64,000 nucleotides of DNA from Chitinophaga agrisoli (GTDB lineage Bacteria; Bacteroidota; Bacteroidia; Chitinophagales; Chitinophagaceae). Within the stretch, counting starts at the first letter, position 1; each line of letters starts with the position of its first letter. The notes under the pieces are model-generated. The model did not search any database. It was given only the letters and a program-made list of their open reading frames with translations, and was not told where the DNA came from. A program made the translations under genes and the position numbers. The stretch is from contig NZ_VUOC01000001.1 of assembly GCF_008386695.1 (NCBI RefSeq), forward strand, positions 904,347 through 968,346. The letters are read 5' to 3'. This document shows, in pieces, positions 8,807 through 17,269 of this stretch.

Positions 8807-9403
8807 TTATACTTTCTCTGCCTTCTCTGCCACCAGTTTGTCGATCTCTTTGCCTAAGAGGCCAAAGATCTCATCAACGGTACCGCTGCCTTTGATCTTT
8901 TTAAACTTGCCGTATTTGGCGTAGTGATCGGCTACGGGAGCGGTTTTATTGTGATATTCCACAATGCGGGCTTTCACGATATCTTCGTTGGCATCGTCTG
9001 TGCGGCCGGAGGTAAGACCCCGGTTCAGCAGGCGTTTGATGAGCTCATCTTCGGGTACTTCCAGCGCCAATACTGCGGCAATGGAGGTTTTCTTGAGGGT
9101 GAGCAGTTTGTCCAGCGCTTCTGCCTGGGCGGTGGTACGGGGGAACCCGTCGAATATAAAGCCCCGGGCTTCCGGGTTGGCTTCTAGCTTGGAGCTGATC
9201 ATTCCAATCACCACTTCGTCCGGCACCAGTTGGCCCTGGTCCATAAACTTCTTTGCTTCCAGGCCCAGCGGGGTCTGGTCACCAATCTCACTCCGCAGCA
9301 GATCGCCGGTGCTCAGATGCATGAGTCCGTACTTATTGATCAGGTTAGCACTTTGTGTGCCCTTGCCGCTGCCGGGAGGGCCAAATAGAATAATATTGAC
9401 CAT
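8807..9403 (-). CDS. adk: Adenylate kinase
   Basis: A 198-residue enzyme catalysing ATP + AMP = 2 ADP. The P-loop GPPGSGKGT spans residues 8-16. The AMP-binding segment STGDLLRSEI and the FDGFPRT motif (about residue 84) are present, as is the R-x-D pair in SGRTDD. The LID domain is the short form without the zinc-binding Cys residues, as is usual for Bacteroidota adenylate kinases. It starts with ATG at 9403 behind a clear promoter and is followed by obgE on the same strand after a terminator. Confidence 0.97.
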   Translation of the reverse strand: MVNIILFGPPGSGKGTQSANLINKYGLMHLSTGDLLRSEIGDQTPLGLEAKKFMDQGQLVPDEVVIGMISSKLEANPEARGFIFDGFPRTTAQAEALDKLLTLKKTSIAAVLALEVPEDELIKRLLNRGLTSGRTDDANEDIVKARIVEYHNKTAPVADHYAKYGKFKKIKGSGTVDEIFGLLGKEIDKLVAEKAEKV

Positions 9404-9974
9404 GTTGTTCTAAAAATACTTTATTAGCAAGATTGCAAATATAACAAACTATTGAATGAAGAGGAAACAAAATTACAGTTGCTTAAATAATATAAAATAT
9501 TTCTCCTTAATAGTAAACGTCCTTCAAAATTTTGCCAAAAAGGATAAATATTATTGAAATGTGATTGGCGCGCAAAGCGTTTATTTATAGGCGGGTTATA
9601 TAGCAATATAAATAATATTAACGTATTGTGACATAGACAATTAGTTGACTATTAGTGTGGATTGTGTTGATGGAAAATGCGGTGTGGTAAAAGGGCGGAT
9701 CCAGGGAAGGGGATGTTTGCGCGTTATTAGTGAAAACCGGTTGTTTTTGCCGTAAATGGCGATGAAACTATGGTGGATGCTGTGTTTAGCTGATTGAAAT
9801 TACAGCTACAAGCTTTGTAACGTTAACGGAGATAGGAGATAAAATAACAGATGCTAAAGACCTTTTCGTGAAACCCGCCCCAGCATTAAGGATACGTGTT
9901 GCCGTAAATAACGGCGGCCTATAAACGGAAATACGATCAAGATACTATCCTGCTCTTGCACCTTTGCTAAATAT
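9404..9974. other. Intergenic region between adk and the divergent hexosaminidase gene
   Basis: This 571-base stretch is AT-rich in its first half, which holds the adk promoter. A 60-codon open frame on the minus strand (9424-9606) has odd composition and no start signal, so it is not called. The right half probably holds the promoter of the gene starting at 9990; CACCTTTG near 9959-9966 is a one-mismatch -7 candidate. No RNA gene was recognised. Confidence 0.5.
9436..9470 (-). promoter_or_regulatory. adk promoter (-33/-7 of Bacteroidota type)
   Basis: On the minus strand TATATTTG (9443-9436) is an exact TAnnTTTG match, preceded by TTTTG (9470-9466) at about 22 bases. That is the spacing expected for the -33 element. 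The start codon follows about 33 bases downstream. Confidence 0.55.
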
Positions 9975-9989
9975 TTGTATGTTTATGAA

Positions 9990-12900
9990 ATGATGAGGTA
10001 TTTCATGGTACTGGGGCTAACGGGTATCTTCCTGACAGGACATGCAGTGCAGCAGATCGAGCCCGGACAACCGAAAAGGACAGTAATTCCACCAGCCGCA
10101 GCAGCCACCTACACTGTTGCATCACAGGACACGACCGCTCCCGCGGGAGATATAGCCGCTCAATGGGCGGACAGCGTTTTTAACGCTCTAACGCCTGATG
10201 AGCGTATAGCGCAGCTTATAATGATACGCGCGCACTCTAATCTTGGACAAGACCATATAAATAAGGTAGTAGCAGATATCCGCGACAATAAAGTGGGTGG
10301 GGTGATCTTTTTCCAGGGCGGGCCTGTGCGGCAGGCGCAGCTAACGAATTATTACCAGTCCATCTCCAAGGTGCCGCTGATGGTGGGTATTGATGGAGAG
10401 TGGGGCCTGGGTATGCGGCTGGACAGTGTGATCAGTTTGCCGCGTAACCTGATGATAGGGGCAATCCGGGACAGCTCACTGGCTTATGACGCCGGCCGCC
10501 TGATAGGCAACCAGTGCCGCCGCCTGGGGATCCATATCGATTTTGCCCCTGATATGGATGTAAACAATAATCCCAACAACCCGGTGATCAACGACCGCTC
10601 CTTTGGAGAGAATAAATACCAGGTAGCCCGTATGGGCGTGGCCCTTATAAAAGGTATGCAGGAAACGGGTGTGATGGCTTGCGCCAAACATTTTCCCGGT
10701 CATGGGGATACGGATGTAGACTCCCATCTGGACCTGCCTGTAATTGGCAAAAGCCGTCAGCAGCTGGACTCCCTGGAGCTGTACCCCTTTCGAGAGGCCA
10801 TTGCCGCGGGCGTGGGCTCCATTATGGTGGCCCATCTGTATGTACCCGCCATTGATAAACGGCCTAATACACCTACCTCTATCTCCTATAATGCGACCAC
10901 CAAGCTGTTGAAGAATGAGCTGGGCTTTCAAGGGCTGGTAGTAACAGACGCGCTGGAGATGAAGGGCATTGCGAAGTTCTACAAGAACGGAGAAGAGGCC
11001 TTACAATCCTTATTAGCCGGTAATGACCTGCTGGTGCTGCCATCCACCGCAGAGGGCAGCGTGAATGCCATTAAACGCGCTATTAAAAGAGGACAGATCA
11101 GCTGGGGTGAGGTGAATGGCCGCGTGAAGAAAGTACTGATCGCCAAATACAACCTGGGCCTTAGCAAGCCGCAGGTAATAGACACCGCGCATATAACAGA
11201 CGATCTTAATGCACAGACAGACACATTGCGCCGCCGTATAGCCGAGCAGGCCATTACGCTGGTAAAGAATGATAACCGGCTGGTGCCTTTCCAGATCTTT
11301 CCGCCGCGCAAGCAAAAGCTGGCGGTAGTGGCTGTAGGGGCAGACGCCAGCAATACATTCCTGGAAACGATCAAGAGCTACCGTACAGATGTGGATACTT
11401 ATGTATTCACCAGCCGTCAGAGCCTGGCGGAGGTAGCGCCGTTGATGAACCGTTTGCAGCGGGACTATAAAGCGGTGATCATCAGCCTGCATAATTATAA
11501 TCGCCGTCCGGCCAACAGTTTTGGTATTACGGTAGCTGAAAAAGTGCTGATCCGTCAGCTGCAACAGGAATTACCTTCTGTGATCGTAGCCTTTGGTAAC
11601 CCGTATGCTATACAATATTTCTGTGAAGCGCCTACCATTGTAGCCGCTTATGAAGATGATGATATTACCCAGAAGGCAGCTGCGAATGTGCTGTTTGGTA
11701 AGCTGGCGCCTAAAGGCACTTTACCGGTAAGCGTGTGCAGTTACGCATCCGGTACGGGTATTACCTATGAGCTGCCTAAGTTTACCAGCCTGCCCAAAGC
11801 CATACCGGAAGAGGTAGGTATGCGCAGCGCTGTACTAGCGCAGATAGACGGTATTGCCAAAGACATGATGGATAAGGGCGCAGCGCCTGGTTGCGAAATA
11901 CTGGCCATGAAAGACGGGCGGGTTGTTTACAACAAATGCTTTGGGTACTATGAATATAACCGCTGGCAGGAAGTTACACCGGAAACCATTTATGATCTGG
12001 CATCTGTAACCAAGATATGCGCCACCACTATTTCCGTGATGCGCCTGTATGATGAGGGCAAGATAAAGCTGGATGCTACGCTGGGCGATTACCTGCCTTT
12101 TGTAAGAGGCACTGATAAGGCAAAGCTGCATATACGCGATGTGCTGCTGCACCAGGCGGGCCTAAAAGCATATATTCCTTTTTATAAAGAAACATTGTAT
12201 CACAACGGTGTTCCTGATTCTGTGATCTACCATCCCGATGCTGACTCCGTGCATACTGTGCGCGTGGCGGACAAAATGTACATGGATAGCAACTATATAA
12301 ACACCATGTACCAGCGCATGCTTGACAGCGATCTTAATCCGCGCCAGGGCTATGTATACAGTGATATGGATTTCATTTTCCTGGGAAAGATCGTAGAAGC
12401 GCTTACTGGTAAAAAGCTGAACCAGTATGTACAGGAAACATTTTACGATCCATTAGGGCTGGCCACTACCGGCTTCCGTCCGCGGGAACGTTTTGGCCTG
12501 CAGCGGATAGCGCCTACCGAGAATGAGCGTATTTTCCGTATGCAGTTAATCAGAGGGGATGTACATGATCCGGGAGCAGCGATGTTTGGTGGGGTAGCAG
12601 GTCATGCGGGATTGTTTTCCAATGCACAAGACCTCGCGGTGATCCTGCAGATGTTGCTTAATGGAGGAAAGTATAACGATATACAGTTTATAAAACCGGA
12701 AACCATCAATCTGTTCACTGCCTATGGCACTATGCACAGCCGCCGGGGATTAGGATTTGATAAACCGGAGCGGGATAATAAGAAGCGTAAGGATCCTTAT
12801 CCTGCTGCCAGTGCTTCTCCCCTGACTTTCGGGCATACCGGGTTTACTGGTACCTGCATATGGGTGGACCCGCAGGCTAAACTGGTGTTTATTTTTCTCA

Positions 12901-13001
12901 GCAACCGGGTATGCCCTGATGGCGGCGCAAATCTCAAACTAAGCACATTGCATGTTCGAGAGAATGTAATGGAGACCTTGTACAGGTCCATGATGAAATA
13001 G
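9990..13001 (+). CDS. NagZ-type beta-N-acetylhexosaminidase fused to a beta-lactamase-like serine hydrolase
   Basis: A 1003-residue exported two-enzyme fusion. After a signal peptide, residues about 50-390 form a GH3 N-terminal domain with the NagZ hallmark KHFPGHGDTDVDSH (about residue 233), which includes the catalytic His loop. NagZ enzymes release GlcNAc from peptidoglycan fragments. Residues about 400-580 resemble the GH3 C-terminal domain. Residues about 620-1000 are a class-C beta-lactamase/DD-peptidase-like domain with SxxK in ASVTK (about residue 671), YSD as the YxN-equivalent, and HTG. Such fusions are known in Bacteroidota. ATG at 9990 (or 9993) is preferred over the TTG at 9975. 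Confidence 0.92.
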   Translation: MMRYFMVLGLTGIFLTGHAVQQIEPGQPKRTVIPPAAAATYTVASQDTTAPAGDIAAQWADSVFNALTPDERIAQLIMIRAHSNLGQDHINKVVADIRDNKVGGVIFFQGGPVRQAQLTNYYQSISKVPLMVGIDGEWGLGMRLDSVISLPRNLMIGAIRDSSLAYDAGRLIGNQCRRLGIHIDFAPDMDVNNNPNNPVINDRSFGENKYQVARMGVALIKGMQETGVMACAKHFPGHGDTDVDSHLDLPVIGKSRQQLDSLELYPFREAIAAGVGSIMVAHLYVPAIDKRPNTPTSISYNATTKLLKNELGFQGLVVTDALEMKGIAKFYKNGEEALQSLLAGNDLLVLPSTAEGSVNAIKRAIKRGQISWGEVNGRVKKVLIAKYNLGLSKPQVIDTAHITDDLNAQTDTLRRRIAEQAITLVKNDNRLVPFQIFPPRKQKLAVVAVGADASNTFLETIKSYRTDVDTYVFTSRQSLAEVAPLMNRLQRDYKAVIISLHNYNRRPANSFGITVAEKVLIRQLQQELPSVIVAFGNPYAIQYFCEAPTIVAAYEDDDITQKAAANVLFGKLAPKGTLPVSVCSYASGTGITYELPKFTSLPKAIPEEVGMRSAVLAQIDGIAKDMMDKGAAPGCEILAMKDGRVVYNKCFGYYEYNRWQEVTPETIYDLASVTKICATTISVMRLYDEGKIKLDATLGDYLPFVRGTDKAKLHIRDVLLHQAGLKAYIPFYKETLYHNGVPDSVIYHPDADSVHTVRVADKMYMDSNYINTMYQRMLDSDLNPRQGYVYSDMDFIFLGKIVEALTGKKLNQYVQETFYDPLGLATTGFRPRERFGLQRIAPTENERIFRMQLIRGDVHDPGAAMFGGVAGHAGLFSNAQDLAVILQMLLNGGKYNDIQFIKPETINLFTAYGTMHSRRGLGFDKPERDNKKRKDPYPAASASPLTFGHTGFTGTCIWVDPQAKLVFIFLSNRVCPDGGANLKLSTLHVRENVMETLYRSMMK

Positions 13002-13035
13002 TTAGTCGTTGAAAGGAGGGGTAATAACCTGCCCC

Positions 13036-13063
13036 TTCATTGTTCACTGTTTCATTGTTCACT
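13036..13063. repeat. 13-bp direct repeat pair
   Basis: TTCATTGTTCACT occurs at 13036-13048 and again at 13051-13063, a 15-base period, in the short convergent space between the hexosaminidase fusion and the small secreted protein. Its role is unknown; it may be a small duplication. Confidence 0.6.
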
Positions 13064-13072
13064 AAAATACTA

Positions 13073-13504
13073 CTACTCAACAGATACGCTGCGGTTTACA
13101 GAAAGCTCAGTTTTGATCTCTACTGTTTTCTGCACGATCTTGTTCCTACCGTTCCTTACTTCAAAGGTATAATCACCATCTTCTAAGCCCTGCAGGTTGT
13201 AACGGCCTGTGAATAAAGGGGTAGCGGGGATCACTTCACGGTGCAGGATGTTGCTGTTACGATCTTTGATCAGCAGTAACACTTTGTCTGCGGAGGGATT
13301 CTCAACGCTAAGACGGAAAACCAGAGAATCTTTCTGAGGCTGGCTAAGCTTTACACGGAAAGAAGCAGGTGCATCTGCATTTTCAAAAGAAGCAGCAGAA
13401 TGGCCACTGAAGGCTAAAGCGTTGTTGTCTTGAGCAGCGGCAGCAGAAGCTGTGAATAAAACGGTGGCTAAAGCCAAACCAAGGGTTTTGGACATGTTTT
13501 GCAT
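13073..13504 (-). CDS. Small secreted beta-sandwich-like protein
   Basis: A 143-residue protein with a classical Sec signal peptide (MSKTLGLALATVLFTASAAAA, cleavage near AAAQ). The mature part of about 115 residues has alternating hydrophobic strands (SFRVKLSQPQKDSLVFRLSV, GDYTFEVRNGRNKIVQKTVE) that suggest a small Ig-like or DUF3244-type sandwich; the family is not certain. The start may be ATG 13504 or 13495. A near-match -7 box (GAACTTTG on the minus strand) lies upstream. Role unknown; periplasmic or surface. Confidence 0.7.
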   Translation of the reverse strand: MQNMSKTLGLALATVLFTASAAAAQDNNALAFSGHSAASFENADAPASFRVKLSQPQKDSLVFRLSVENPSADKVLLLIKDRNSNILHREVIPATPLFTGRYNLQGLEDGDYTFEVRNGRNKIVQKTVEIKTELSVNRSVSVE

Positions 13505-13739
13505 GACATTAAGGGTTTAAAATGTTTAATTTTTTGGGCGGGTATTAGCTAATACTTAATGCCTGTTCGTTTCGTCGCCGCAAAGTTCAGACAAAAAAGT
13601 TAACGGAGTATTACGCGCTTGTTAAAAATTTGTTAAAGCCTCGTTAAAAAAACGCGTTTTTCAATCAAAAATATTGTGCATCAATGGGTTGTGGCTGCTT
13701 AAACGTTTTACCTATTTTCAAGGGTCATTTTAGCTGCTT

Positions 13740-16022
13740 TTATAACCCTTTTCCGAGCTCAGAAACTTCGCCTGCGGGCAGGTTAAAATTGTTCCTCACC
13801 CAATGGATCAGTGAGTCCAGTCTTGGATAATGATAGAGGCGCGTATCCATCTTATGCAGTGTGCGCGCGGATATAGCCCAGTTCATAGCATAGGTGTTAG
13901 TATCCAGTTTTTCGTATAGGGATATAGGAAAGTAGGTGGTATCCTTATTCAGCTCGCCCAGGTAACGTATAAGGCGCAGGTTGTTCACCACGGTTTGCGT
14001 GCCGTAGGAGCCAATGAGCGTTTGTATGGGCGCCAGCAGATCATTTACCACCGGGTGCACTTTAGCTACCGCTGCTGCTTCCGGGCTGGAGTTGGTGATA
14101 TGTATCACATACCATTTCAATTTTTTAGCGAGCTGCAAATGTTGCAGGCGTGGATAACGGCTGTACCAGCTGCTATCCTGCGCCCAGCGGTTTAGTTGCA
14201 GGATCATTTCCTGTACGGCGCCTGCGCCGGAGTTATCGAAATAACCGCCATCTACAAAGTAACTGTTGTGGATACGCCCGGCAGGGCTTACATATGGAAA
14301 ACGCGCACCCAGTATCACGGCGGTACTTAAGCGCATATCATCGCCCTGGCGCAGCATGTTCAGCACATCTATACGTTTGCCAAAGATGGCGGAGTCAATA
14401 GCAATATTGCTTACCAGGCCGGGCGTGCCGTCCTGCATGCGGGTGGTGTTTATGCAGAGGATGGGCAGCTGATAGGCGCTATCACTTTTGCGGGCAATGA
14501 TAGCGGATACATTTTGGCGAAAGGCGCTATGCAGTATTACAGAATCCGGCGCCGCATGTTCCATCGCATATTCCAGGGCTGCGGCACGGTCATCGATAAA
14601 CGGAAATGGAAAGATGGGCCGGAACAGGTCTGGGCCCATCATGCGGGCAAGCGTATACGTGAGGAAGTCTGATTTAAGGTAGTTCTGCGCTTCCTTTAGC
14701 AGCGTATGGCGCGCACGGTAGATACTATCCCGTTGTTGTAAAAGGCAGAAGAAAGCGGCGTTGCCTACGCTTCCGCCGGAGGCGCCTGAAAGGCAAAGCA
14801 GGTGGCTGGAGAACATGCGGTTGGACTCTTCTTCCAGCCGGCTTAATACGGCTGCTGTCCAGTAACCTGAACGGGAAGCGCCACCATCTGCCAGCACAAA
14901 GAACACTGGATAGATGCTATCCCGCCGGATAACGGCCTGTCGTTGCTGCAGCCAGTTGACAAAGAATTCTTCGAGGTGCTGGCGTTCATCAAATACTTTG
15001 GCAGTGCTTTTACGATCGTGGAAGATCCGTACGTTGTGCGGCTCAAACAGGTAACCTACTATCACTACCAACAGGAGATATACCATTGCCAGGTTAATAC
15101 GGGTGATGATGGAGATAAGCGTGGAGATATTGGCAAATCCCAGTAAAATGCCCATGGCCAGCAATGCAAAAGGAAAGCTGCCTATCCTGTTGGCAAACGG
15201 AAGCCAAAAGATGGCGGAGATGTAACAGATAAAAGCTATGAGACTAATGCCGTTAAAGAGGAGGAACAGCACAGCCTCTTCGCCCATGGGGGGGCGGGCG
15301 CCTTTGCGCTTATCATTCCACACCTGCCGCAGGACCCGGGCAAATACAGGGCTTTTTATCCAGCGGTTGGTATGCAGGTTTAGCTTAAGCCGGTTGCAGG
15401 CCAGGAACAGCGCGGCATACTGCATCCACAGGATGCCTGTCACCAGCGAGGCCGCGGTATTGATCCAGCCGGCAAAGACAACTGCGGCAAACAGGGAGGC
15501 CAGCAGCCAGATACAGGCAGCCATTAATTGCCGCCGTTTTAACAGCCAGATACCCCAGCGCTTCAGCAGGCGGCTGGCCAGGAAATAGAGCGGAATATGC
15601 CCCGCCAATAGTAGCAGCAGCCATCCCTTAGGAATGGCGCCCAGACCGGCCGGGCATAACAGGATAGCCAATGCTGTAATGGCAAAACTCATATAGGCCA
15701 GGAGCCGTGGCAGGTGGGTGACGAGGGTAGGGGACAGCTCCCGGGGAAAATTAGCGCGCTGCTGGTCTTTGCGGTAGGCCAGGATACGGCCGGAGTACCA
15801 GTTCACATAAGCCCAGAAAAACAGCATCATCAGCAGCACAATACCACTCCAGCGGGTTTCTGTAGCTTTTACAATACTGTCTACCCCCTGCGGCAGCCAG
15901 AGGAAACACCAGCCGGCCAGGAACAACAATACGATGGCGGCGGTAAATACATACAACACCCGCAGGTAAGCGGAGATATGGCGTAGTAAACGTATAACTG
16001 ATTGGTAACGCGTTGGCAGCAT
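13740..16022 (-). CDS. Membrane-anchored patatin-like phospholipase
   Basis: A 760-residue protein. The first ~340 residues hold about eight hydrophobic helices. The C-terminal part is a patatin-like domain: oxyanion loop DGGASRSG (about residue 368), nucleophile motif GASGGSVG (GxSxG, about residue 400) and the Asp motif VDGGYFDNSG (about residue 590). Patatins are Ser-Asp lipid acyl hydrolases. The long membrane part is unusual for bacterial patatins. A related gene of the same design lies at 17270, beyond ctaA. ATG at 16022; 123 bases separate it from the divergent ctaA. Confidence 0.82.
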   Translation of the reverse strand: MLPTRYQSVIRLLRHISAYLRVLYVFTAAIVLLFLAGWCFLWLPQGVDSIVKATETRWSGIVLLMMLFFWAYVNWYSGRILAYRKDQQRANFPRELSPTLVTHLPRLLAYMSFAITALAILLCPAGLGAIPKGWLLLLLAGHIPLYFLASRLLKRWGIWLLKRRQLMAACIWLLASLFAAVVFAGWINTAASLVTGILWMQYAALFLACNRLKLNLHTNRWIKSPVFARVLRQVWNDKRKGARPPMGEEAVLFLLFNGISLIAFICYISAIFWLPFANRIGSFPFALLAMGILLGFANISTLISIITRINLAMVYLLLVVIVGYLFEPHNVRIFHDRKSTAKVFDERQHLEEFFVNWLQQRQAVIRRDSIYPVFFVLADGGASRSGYWTAAVLSRLEEESNRMFSSHLLCLSGASGGSVGNAAFFCLLQQRDSIYRARHTLLKEAQNYLKSDFLTYTLARMMGPDLFRPIFPFPFIDDRAAALEYAMEHAAPDSVILHSAFRQNVSAIIARKSDSAYQLPILCINTTRMQDGTPGLVSNIAIDSAIFGKRIDVLNMLRQGDDMRLSTAVILGARFPYVSPAGRIHNSYFVDGGYFDNSGAGAVQEMILQLNRWAQDSSWYSRYPRLQHLQLAKKLKWYVIHITNSSPEAAAVAKVHPVVNDLLAPIQTLIGSYGTQTVVNNLRLIRYLGELNKDTTYFPISLYEKLDTNTYAMNWAISARTLHKMDTRLYHYPRLDSLIHWVRNNFNLPAGEVSELGKGL

Positions 16023-16129
16023 ACACGGTGTCCGTTATAGTCAGGCATTCAAGGATTACTGCCTGAAATTAATCAACAATTTTTGAAATAGAGATATGCA
16101 TCAGGAAATCAGGTAAGGCAAATGTTCGC

Positions 16130-16137
16130 TACTTTTG
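16130..16137 (+). promoter_or_regulatory. Bacteroidota -7 box for ctaA
   Basis: TACTTTTG is an exact TAnnTTTG match, with its last base 9 bases before the chosen ATG at 16146. It overlaps the alternative start at 16122, so that start is rejected. The mRNA leader would be only a few bases. Confidence 0.55.
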
Positions 16138-16145
16138 CAGCGTTT

Positions 16146-17213
16146 ATGGAAAAAAACGCACTGCAACAGCACCGACCTGTAGCCATTTGGTTGTTTACAG
16201 GCGTGGGTATGATCGTCATACAGGTATTATTGGGAGGCATTACCCGGCTTACCGGATCCGGTCTTTCTATTACAGAGTGGAAGCCTATCCTGGGGGCTTT
16301 GCCGCCAATGAATGAGCAGGCCTGGCAGGCCGCTTTTGACCACTACAAGGAAATTGCGCAATTCAAGTACATTAACAGCCATTTTTCCCTGTCTGATTTT
16401 AAGGCAATTTACTTCTGGGAATGGCTGCACCGCGACTGGGCCCGTTTGATGGGCGTGGTGTTTGCATTGCCGTTCATTTACTTCCTGGCCACCAAAAAGA
16501 TAGACCGCAGCATGGTAAAACCCATGGTGATCCTGTTTGTGCTGGGCGCATTGCAGGGCGCTATTGGATGGATCATGGTACAGAGCGGGTTAAATGAAGA
16601 GAACCTGTATGTAAGCCATATTCGCCTGGCGGTGCATTTTATAGCGGCTTTGTTATTGTTGTGTTATGTGTTGTGGTTTGCGCTGCGTATCAGCATTCCC
16701 TCTTCCGGTATTGTACATGCGCCCTCCCTGCGCAGGCTGAATATCTGGTTGCTGGTATTGCTGACCCTGCAGCTGATATACGGCGCATTTATGGCCGGGC
16801 TGCATGCGGCGCTGGCTGCCAGCACCTGGCCGGATATTAACGGTATGTGGTGGCCTGTAAACATGTTTACCCAGGGTGGTTTCCTGACGGATATTACGCA
16901 CAACCCGATCACCATACAATTCATTCACCGCGGCCTGGCCTACCTTATTACCATCCTGGTAGCGGTATGGTGGTGGAAAGCGGCGCAAACGCCTGTTTAC
17001 AGCCGCCTGCACCGCATGCGTTACCTGCCTTCGCTGCTGGTGCTGACACAGGTATTACTGGGCGTGCTAACGGTGATGCTTAGCCAGGTAAGGATACCGT
17101 TGCTGCTGGCTATTTTGCATCAGTTTACCGGTATGCTGCTGTTGCTGGCGCTGGTTTGGGCATTGTTCCTGAGCAATGCACAGGCGCCGGTTACCACAAA
17201 GACAGTGAACTGA
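16146..17213 (+). CDS. ctaA: Heme A synthase (COX15/CtaA family)
   Basis: A 355-residue, eight-helix membrane enzyme that oxidises the heme O methyl group to make heme A for aa3-type cytochrome oxidase. Family marks are GGITRLTGSGLSITEWKPI near residue 30 and the heme-ligand histidines in EWLHRDWARL, HIRLAVHF, FIHRGLAYL and LHQFTGM. The length fits the COX15 (type 2) form. The gene stands apart from any cytochrome oxidase or heme O synthase genes in this window and sits between two patatin-like membrane proteins. Confidence 0.95.
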   Translation: MEKNALQQHRPVAIWLFTGVGMIVIQVLLGGITRLTGSGLSITEWKPILGALPPMNEQAWQAAFDHYKEIAQFKYINSHFSLSDFKAIYFWEWLHRDWARLMGVVFALPFIYFLATKKIDRSMVKPMVILFVLGALQGAIGWIMVQSGLNEENLYVSHIRLAVHFIAALLLLCYVLWFALRISIPSSGIVHAPSLRRLNIWLLVLLTLQLIYGAFMAGLHAALAASTWPDINGMWWPVNMFTQGGFLTDITHNPITIQFIHRGLAYLITILVAVWWWKAAQTPVYSRLHRMRYLPSLLVLTQVLLGVLTVMLSQVRIPLLLAILHQFTGMLLLLALVWALFLSNAQAPVTTKTVN

Positions 17214-17269
17214 TGACGTAACGACTATTTTTCGTAAGTTTATCAGCAAGCGAATCAAATTACCTTCAA

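Noticed and set aside
9424-9606. 60-codon minus-strand frame in the adk upstream region
   Set aside because: It overlaps the adk promoter and has Asn/Tyr/Leu-rich composition typical of AT-rich noncoding DNA.
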